Part shown: piece after piece, positions 41,309 to 44,083 of the stretch
Layout: each line of letters opens with the position of its first letter
Numbering within the stretch: the first letter of the stretch is position 1
Source of the DNA: an uncultured Bacteroidales bacterium
GTDB lineage: Bacteria; Bacteroidota; Bacteroidia; Bacteroidales; UBA932
Length of the DNA: 44,083 nucleotides
Assembly: GCA_945874155.1 (NCBI GenBank)
Contig: CAMCFO010000024.1
Coordinates: 1-44,083, forward strand
Reading direction: 5' to 3'
Position numbers and translations under genes: made by a program
The notes under the pieces: generated by a model
The model's database searches: none
Told to the model about the DNA's origin: nothing
What the model saw: the letters and a program-made list of their open reading frames with translations, nothing else

Positions 41309-42676
41309 ATGAAAAAGATCAATTCCGAAATACTATCCCTTGCCCTTCCGAGCATACTCGCCAATATCACCGTGCCTCTGGTGGGTATGGTGGACATAGC
41401 CGTGGCGGGCAATCTCGATTCCGATTCCGCACCTTTGATAGGAGGCATTGCCATAGGCTCGATGCTCTTCGATCTGCTGTATTGGAATTTTGCCTTTCTG
41501 CGTGTGAGTACGGGAGGACTTACTGCCCAGGCCTACGGTAAGGCTGATTTTGCGGAAGCAATGAAGGTTTTCGTCAGGGCTGTGGGCATTGCCGCAGTGA
41601 GCGCTCTTGCTCTCATTGCCATTCACCGGCTCTTTGTGGGCGCGGCATTTCTGGTCGTGGATTCTTCTGAACAGGTGAGGGACCTCGCCTCCGTGTATTT
41701 CAACATACGAATCTGGGCTGCTCCTGCAACTCTGTCCCTGATGGCTTTCAAGGGATGGTTCATAGGTATGCAGGACAGTCTCAGCGCAATGATTACCGAT
41801 ATAGTGGTGAACGGGGTGAACATAGCCGGAAGCATAGTCCTGGCAATGGGCCTTCCGTCCATAGGCTACGAGGGTATGGGATTCAGGGGCATTGCGGCTG
41901 GTACAGTGCTGGCCCAGTATTCCGGTCTGCTGACGGCGGTTCTTCTTTGCGCAATACGCTACCGCAGGCAGTTTGCCCTGTTGAGGGGGCTGGATTTGAT
42001 GGCCATATTCAAGGGAGGGGAGACTCGCAAGTTCTTCGTGATGAATGCGGACCTGATGGTGCGTTCCCTTTGTTTCATAGGCATTTACATAGGCTTTACG
42101 ACCATTTCGGCAGGTTTCGGGGACCTTCTTCTGGCTACCGGTTCGATTATGATGAAACTCCTGCTGCTGTTCTCCTACTTCACTGACGGTTTTGCTTATG
42201 CGGGGGAGGCTATGACTGGCAAATATATCGGGGCGGGGGACAAGGCAGGGCTGCGCGCCACGGTGAACTGGACTTTTATATGGAGTATGGGTATTGCGGT
42301 GGCATTTGTTTTCATATATATGGTGGGCGGAAGATGGATGCTCGGGTTGATGACTTCCGACCGGGCTGTACTGGAAGTCGCTTCCGGTTTCCTTCCCTGG
42401 CTGCTGCTGATGCCCCTGGTGGGATGCCCGGCCTTCACCTGGGACGGCATCTACATAGGCGCGACGGCTTCCCGCGAAATGCGCAATTCCACCCTCTGGG
42501 CCGTCCTCGCCTTTTTCGCCGTCTATTACCTCGGCATCCTAATCCAATCCTCCCTCCCGACCGGGTGCCCCCTCTCCCCCGAAACAATCAAGATGCACAT
42601 CCTGATGACCGCCTACTTCGCCCACCTCCTAGCCCGCACCCTCTACCTAACCCTCCTCCGCCGCAAAATCCTCTGA
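41309..42676 (+). CDS. MATE family efflux transporter (DinF-like)
   Basis: 455 residues with about 12 membrane helices. Exports drugs or metabolites in exchange for Na+ or H+. The DinF-like N-terminus is clear: ILSLALPSILANITVPLVGMVDIAVAG, followed by IGGIAIG and the FLRVSTGGLTAQAYG loop. The ATG at 41309 follows AAGGAG closely; an upstream TTG at 41294 is less likely. The last 60 or so codons switch to C-rich codons (Leu CTC/CTA, Pro CCC, Ala GCC), unlike the rest of the gene, which is G-rich on this strand. It follows uvrA by 11 bp. Confidence 0.88.
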   Translation: MKKINSEILSLALPSILANITVPLVGMVDIAVAGNLDSDSAPLIGGIAIGSMLFDLLYWNFAFLRVSTGGLTAQAYGKADFAEAMKVFVRAVGIAAVSALALIAIHRLFVGAAFLVVDSSEQVRDLASVYFNIRIWAAPATLSLMAFKGWFIGMQDSLSAMITDIVVNGVNIAGSIVLAMGLPSIGYEGMGFRGIAAGTVLAQYSGLLTAVLLCAIRYRRQFALLRGLDLMAIFKGGETRKFFVMNADLMVRSLCFIGIYIGFTTISAGFGDLLLATGSIMMKLLLLFSYFTDGFAYAGEAMTGKYIGAGDKAGLRATVNWTFIWSMGIAVAFVFIYMVGGRWMLGLMTSDRAVLEVASGFLPWLLLMPLVGCPAFTWDGIYIGATASREMRNSTLWAVLAFFAVYYLGILIQSSLPTGCPLSPETIKMHILMTAYFAHLLARTLYLTLLRRKIL

Positions 42677-42716
42677 CACCTATCCCCGCCCGGCAATCCC
42701 AAACCCATAAACACAA

Positions 42717-42760
42717 GAGCGACAGCAACTTCCAATCAGTTGTTGTCACTCTTGTTATTG
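42717..42760. terminator. Terminator hairpin after the MATE gene
   Basis: A 14-bp stem (42717-42730 with 42738-42751) with one mismatch and one G-T pair, a 7-nt loop, then a T-rich TTGTTATTG. It may serve both directions. Confidence 0.5.
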
Positions 42761-42853
42761 TAATCCAAAGGATTCAGACACCCGGTCGGGGCTGGGTGTG
42801 ACGTCGCTGTTGTCAGGGTCGGGCGTGACGTCGGATGCTTACCGTTCTGAAGG

Positions 42854-43018
42854 TCAAAGCGCAAGAACAGTTTCAATAGGCAGACCTGTGCATTCAGCAA
42901 TAGTTTCAACGGGGAATCCTTTTGCTTTGAAGTTTCTTGCGGTTTCCTCACGTCCTTCCTCACGCCCTTCGAGCCGTTCCTGTTTGAGCTCCCATCTGTA
43001 GTCCAGTTCTGTTCTCAT
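42854..43018 (-). pseudogene. Remnant of an Rpn-family transposase C-terminus
   Basis: 54 codons and a stop: MRTELDYRWELKQERLEGRE, then EGREETARNFKAKGF, ending TGLPIETVLAL. It matches the C-terminal tail of the complete gene next door (MKTELDYEWGLD..., ETARNFKASG, GLPIETILAL) but lacks the nuclease domain. An in-frame stop lies just before the Met. It sits 15 bp downstream of the complete gene, so it is a decayed tandem copy or a spare tail. Confidence 0.7.
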
Positions 43019-43033
43019 ATCTCTAACTTGAGA

Positions 43034-43936
43034 TTAAAGTGCAAGAATCGTTTCAATAGGCAGACCAACGCATCTGGCAATGATTTCAGCAGCGATGCCA
43101 CTTGCTTTGAAATTCCTCGCAGTTTCCAGCGCTTTTTCTTCGCGTCCTCGTTCAAGCCCCTCTTCAAGCCCTTCATCGCGAGCGCAGTCAAGTCCCCATT
43201 CGTAATCCAGTTCAGTTTTCATATCCAGTAAGTAAGTTTCGTATTTTTCATCGGAGAAACCGGCGATGCGACAAGCCTCACCCACTCTTTCCATAAACGG
43301 GTCGTCTTTTATCTCTTGCGGCAGAGTCTCATACGTGTCTCCGTACTTGAACCAATAAAGCAGCAAGTCCCGTCTGGTCTTGCACTCCTCCAGCTTGAGA
43401 TTGAAGCGTCCCAACTGTGCGAAGATACAAATAATTGTCGTTGGAGCAAAAATTTTCGAGGTTTCCTCCTGCATCATATACCTGGTGATGACTTTGTCGG
43501 GTTTCTTTCCGTCATTTTTCTCGAAAGACAATTCCCCAGCCAGAAAACTGATGACATAGACAGGCTTGAGGAGTTTGTACTTGTCGCCTTTCGAGAGTTT
43601 GCGGTGATAATACCCGGCAGCATAGTAAAAACACCTCTGAAAGAAATATGCGTCTTTCTTCCTTTGGATTTCAATGTCGATGGTTCTTCCGTCATCAGTG
43701 AGACAAACAAGGTCAAGCACAGTCTTCTTGCTGTTGACAGTATCCAGCCCCTGTTCCCTGTCGAGGTACTGCACAATATCCGCGATGCGGTCGTGCGGAG
43801 GCAAGACTTCATTTAGGAGTCCGATGAGCAGCGGTTTATAGACTTGGTCAGCCATAACTGCCTTAAACCCGGCATCGTCGAGCAATGAGGCGAAAGTGCG
43901 GGTTTCAATTGGTAGGTTTGTGTTCAATGTTTCCAT
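43034..43936 (-). CDS. Rpn-family recombination-promoting nuclease/transposase
   Basis: 300 residues. PD-(D/E)XK nuclease family, known from E. coli RpnA as promoting RecA-independent recombination. Visible: FKAVMADQVYKPLLIGLLNEVLPP, catalytic segment VLDLVCLTDDGRTIDIEIQ (Asp and Glu-x-Gln), FQRCFYYAAGYYHRKLSKGD, the middle domain PVYVISFLAGEL, FNLKLEECKTRRDLLLYWFK, and a repetitive Glu/Arg/Leu tail (EGLEEGLERGREEKALETAR). Length is typical. It is the outermost gene of the window and lies in an AT-rich setting. Confidence 0.85.
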   Translation of the reverse strand: METLNTNLPIETRTFASLLDDAGFKAVMADQVYKPLLIGLLNEVLPPHDRIADIVQYLDREQGLDTVNSKKTVLDLVCLTDDGRTIDIEIQRKKDAYFFQRCFYYAAGYYHRKLSKGDKYKLLKPVYVISFLAGELSFEKNDGKKPDKVITRYMMQEETSKIFAPTTIICIFAQLGRFNLKLEECKTRRDLLLYWFKYGDTYETLPQEIKDDPFMERVGEACRIAGFSDEKYETYLLDMKTELDYEWGLDCARDEGLEEGLERGREEKALETARNFKASGIAAEIIARCVGLPIETILAL

Positions 43937-43961
43937 ATTTCAAGAAATTAAAATTGAACCA

Positions 43962-43969
43962 CAAACATA
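43962..43969 (-). promoter_or_regulatory. -7 box for the Rpn gene
   Basis: TATGTTTG on the minus strand fits TAnnTTTG; leader about 20 nt. The rest of 43970-44083 is AT-rich with nothing else I can support. Confidence 0.4.
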
Positions 43970-44083
43970 TATACAAAAAATCCTGAAATGCGCAATTGAT
44001 AAAAAAGTAATGAAGATTTTTATCTTTTATCAATACTTCGGTAAATTTTTACCGTTAAACATACATTTTTAGTTCCGGCATGT

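Overview
The window looks like chromosomal DNA of a Bacteroidales bacterium, probably a gut lineage. The signs are promoter -7 boxes of the form TAnnTTTG in front of many genes, sometimes with a TTTG -33 box, rather than E. coli type promoters; few clear Shine-Dalgarno sequences; and gene families typical of Bacteroidetes (DUF3109, BT_3928-like, GIN/DUF2807, two-part nucleoside kinase, SPOR and LEA lipoproteins, Rpn/PD-(D/E)XK transposase, toxin-first higBA). I cannot assign a genus. I see no rRNA, CRISPR array, complete insertion sequence or prophage.

Layout. 1-2050 is a small accessory island next to the 5' half of a tRNA-Leu. It holds a higBA toxin-antitoxin pair with two operator palindromes, two copies of a 72-bp repeat, one copy of a repeat whose partner lies at 9.1 kb, a small protein of unknown function, a strong leftward promoter that reads into a terminator with no ORF between (candidate sRNA), an orphan operator-like palindrome and a scrap of a second higA. 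2037-6384 is a leftward topA-ddl-prmC operon, divergent from a class A penicillin-binding protein and a lipoprotein (6537-10381). A 168-bp palindromic element separates the lipoprotein from a leftward pair (degenerate M16 peptidase, DUF3109). 13800-21113 runs mostly rightward: a TPR protein with a U32 RNA-hydroxylation protein, then a coiled-coil protein, hemW and an aminopeptidase P. folP and tmk diverge at 22 kb; tmk is coupled to a BT_3928-like membrane protein. miaB faces a lipoprotein-SPOR-rpoN operon (25287-27828).

27829-28304 is a gene-poor gap with a consensus promoter, a 33-codon membrane-peptide ORF, a structured segment and a strong terminator. LysR, a shortened AspT/YidE-type transporter, tcdA and a GIN-domain protein follow. 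cysS-xth and a nucleoside kinase read left and an SDR reads right. A RhuM-family gene overlaps the start of uvrA, which is followed by a MATE transporter. The right end holds an Rpn-family transposase/nuclease with a decayed copy of its own C-terminal tail just downstream.

Most genes are housekeeping: cell wall (ddl, PBP1), DNA topology and repair (topA, uvrA, xth), RNA modification (miaB, tcdA, U32), translation (cysS, prmC), cofactors (folP, hemW), nucleotides (tmk) and sigma-54. The most novel-looking material lies between the genes: the candidate sRNA near 1.8 kb, the small ORF and structured RNA near 28 kb, and the repeat relics that touch gene ends.
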